A model generated the notes under the pieces. The model had not been told where the DNA came from and made no database searches. It saw only the letters and a program-made list of their open reading frames with translations. This document shows positions 35,508 through 36,268 of a stretch of DNA of 36,268 nt, one piece after another. Position numbers and translations under genes: made by a program. The stretch is from contig PWMU01000012.1 of NCBI GenBank assembly GCA_003558065.1, positions 1 through 36,268 on the forward strand, in the 5' to 3' direction. This DNA is from Opitutia bacterium. GTDB lineage: Bacteria > Verrucomicrobiota > Verrucomicrobiia > Opitutales > T3Sed10-336. The first letter of the stretch is position 1. Every line of letters begins with the position of its first letter.

Positions 35508-36268
35508 ATGCCGTTGTCCCGATTTATTTCCACCGCACCGAACGTCCCTTTGGCGGGGTTTTTAGTGACATTGATCGTCCTTGTTTGGGCCGTGCCCATC
35601 CGGGCGGAGGATTCCGGAGAGTGGCTGACGGCCCCGCCCAGCGACCGCGCCGAGGTGGTGGAGGGGCTGATGGAGTATTTTGGGCCGGGTCCCGGTCCCG
35701 AAGACATCGTGCCGCCCGAAGTCGAAGTGGTCGAAGAACGGGACATGGGGGATCATGTTCGCCGGACGCTGCGCTACCTGGTCGAGGAGGGCGAACACGG
35801 CGAGGCTTATTTGCTGCTGCCCAAGCCCCTGCCCAACGCGGAAAATCCGGTGCCTCTGGCCTTGTGCCCCCATCCGACGCACGCCCTGGGGAAGGATTCG
35901 GTCATTGGCAATTTTCGCGAACCGCCCGCCGACGAACAGGAAGCCGAACATCGCGGGCAGCGGATGTACGCCTTGGAACTGGTGCGGCGCGGATTCGTCG
36001 TTTTCGCCCCCGATCGCGCCGCCTACGGCGCGCGCCGCGTCGTCGAAAACGAACGCAGCGGCCGGCGCCTGATGGAGGCTTATCGCGAGCAGTTCTTCGA
36101 CGAGCGCTGGCCCGAGTGGAGACTGACCTCGGGAAAGATGGTCTGGGATCTGCAACGTGCCCTCGATTTCCTGCTCGAGTACGATTTTGTCGACTCCGGG
36201 AACGTCGGGATTAATCCCGACGTTCCCGGAGTCGACAAAATCGTACTCGAGCAGGAAATCGAGGGCAC
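35508..36268 (+). CDS. Alpha/beta hydrolase (acetyl xylan esterase / abhydrolase_7-like), truncated and corrupted at the 3' end
   Basis: From the ATG at 35508 the N-terminus has a hydrophobic signal (GFLVTLIVLVWAVPIRAED). The following frame carries alpha/beta hydrolase strands: 'EAYLLLPKPLPNAENPVPLALCPH', 'ALELVRRGFVVFAPDRAAYGAR' and 'GKMVWDLQRALDFLLEYDFVDSGNVGI', the last leading up to where the nucleophile elbow GxSxG would stand. At codon 235 the sequence folds back on itself and the frame continues into the reverse complement, so residues after Ile235 are not real and the catalytic serine is not present. Members of this family remove acetyl or other acyl groups from polysaccharides. It would fit as a de-esterifying enzyme in this locus. 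Confidence 0.75.
   Translation, partial: MPLSRFISTAPNVPLAGFLVTLIVLVWAVPIRAEDSGEWLTAPPSDRAEVVEGLMEYFGPGPGPEDIVPPEVEVVEERDMGDHVRRTLRYLVEEGEHGEAYLLLPKPLPNAENPVPLALCPHPTHALGKDSVIGNFREPPADEQEAEHRGQRMYALELVRRGFVVFAPDRAAYGARRVVENERSGRRLMEAYREQFFDERWPEWRLTSGKMVWDLQRALDFLLEYDFVDSGNVGINPDVPGVDKIVLEQEIEG
36157..36268. repeat. Perfect 112-base palindrome at the right edge (probable assembly artefact)
   Basis: Two exact 56-base arms (36157-36212 and 36213-36268) meet with no loop and the right arm ends precisely at the last base. Both arms match coding sequence of the hydrolase and its reverse complement, which a natural element would rarely do so exactly. Confidence 0.9.

Noticed and set aside
36080-36268. 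Open frame on the minus strand at the right edge
   Set aside because: It exists only because of the palindrome, which mirrors the hydrolase coding sequence.

Overview
The window looks like part of a chromosome (or a contig from a metagenome) of a GC-rich Verrucomicrobiota, most likely class Opitutia. I infer this from a combination of traits: pseudopilins that carry an [18 protein letters not shown] helix and an H-X9-DG motif, a PEP-CTERM surface protein, a DUF4838 protein, and several secreted proteins that end in a calcium-loop-like 'DxDGxxNLLxYALG' segment followed by a terminal 'RFMRLRV' strand. There are no rRNA or tRNA genes to confirm the placement. No transposase, phage gene or CRISPR array was seen.

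The region is a large carbohydrate-degradation locus. Left part (1-10886): a partial GH115-like alpha-glucuronidase, a multidomain pectate-lyase-like beta-helix protein, a divergent beta-helix/PKD protein, a chondroitin-ABC-lyase-like PL8 enzyme and a DMT-type transporter. Middle (10929-24943): a minus-strand operon pseudopilin > GH115 > GH115 with a divergent LacI regulator, then a plus-strand secreted LamG-like protein, a DUF4838 protein and a Gfo/Idh/MocA oxidoreductase, then a minus-strand cupin. Right (25141-36268): a GntR-type regulator with a sugar-binding-like domain, divergent from a second pseudopilin that is followed by a PEP-CTERM protein, a protein with three tandem copies of the same domain, a second beta-helix/PKD protein, a secreted beta-propeller and a truncated alpha/beta hydrolase.

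Taken together, the exported enzymes would attack a uronic-acid-containing polysaccharide: PL8 and the beta-helix proteins as lyases or binding proteins, the three GH115 proteins removing glucuronic acid side groups, the hydrolase possibly removing acyl groups, and the cytoplasmic oxidoreductase acting on released sugars. The true substrate is not shown by the sequence. No sulfatase, SusC/SusD pair or TonB receptor is present in this window.

The most distinctive features are: (1) two separate regulator/pseudopilin divergons, each next to surface or enzyme genes; (2) a shared C-terminal tail on four otherwise unrelated secreted proteins, which replaces a PEP-CTERM tail in one paralogous pair; (3) a domain inserted inside that tail; (4) a compact inverted-repeat element upstream of the DUF4838 gene; and (5) a perfect 112-base palindrome ending exactly at the right edge, which is most likely an assembly artefact and corrupts the last gene.
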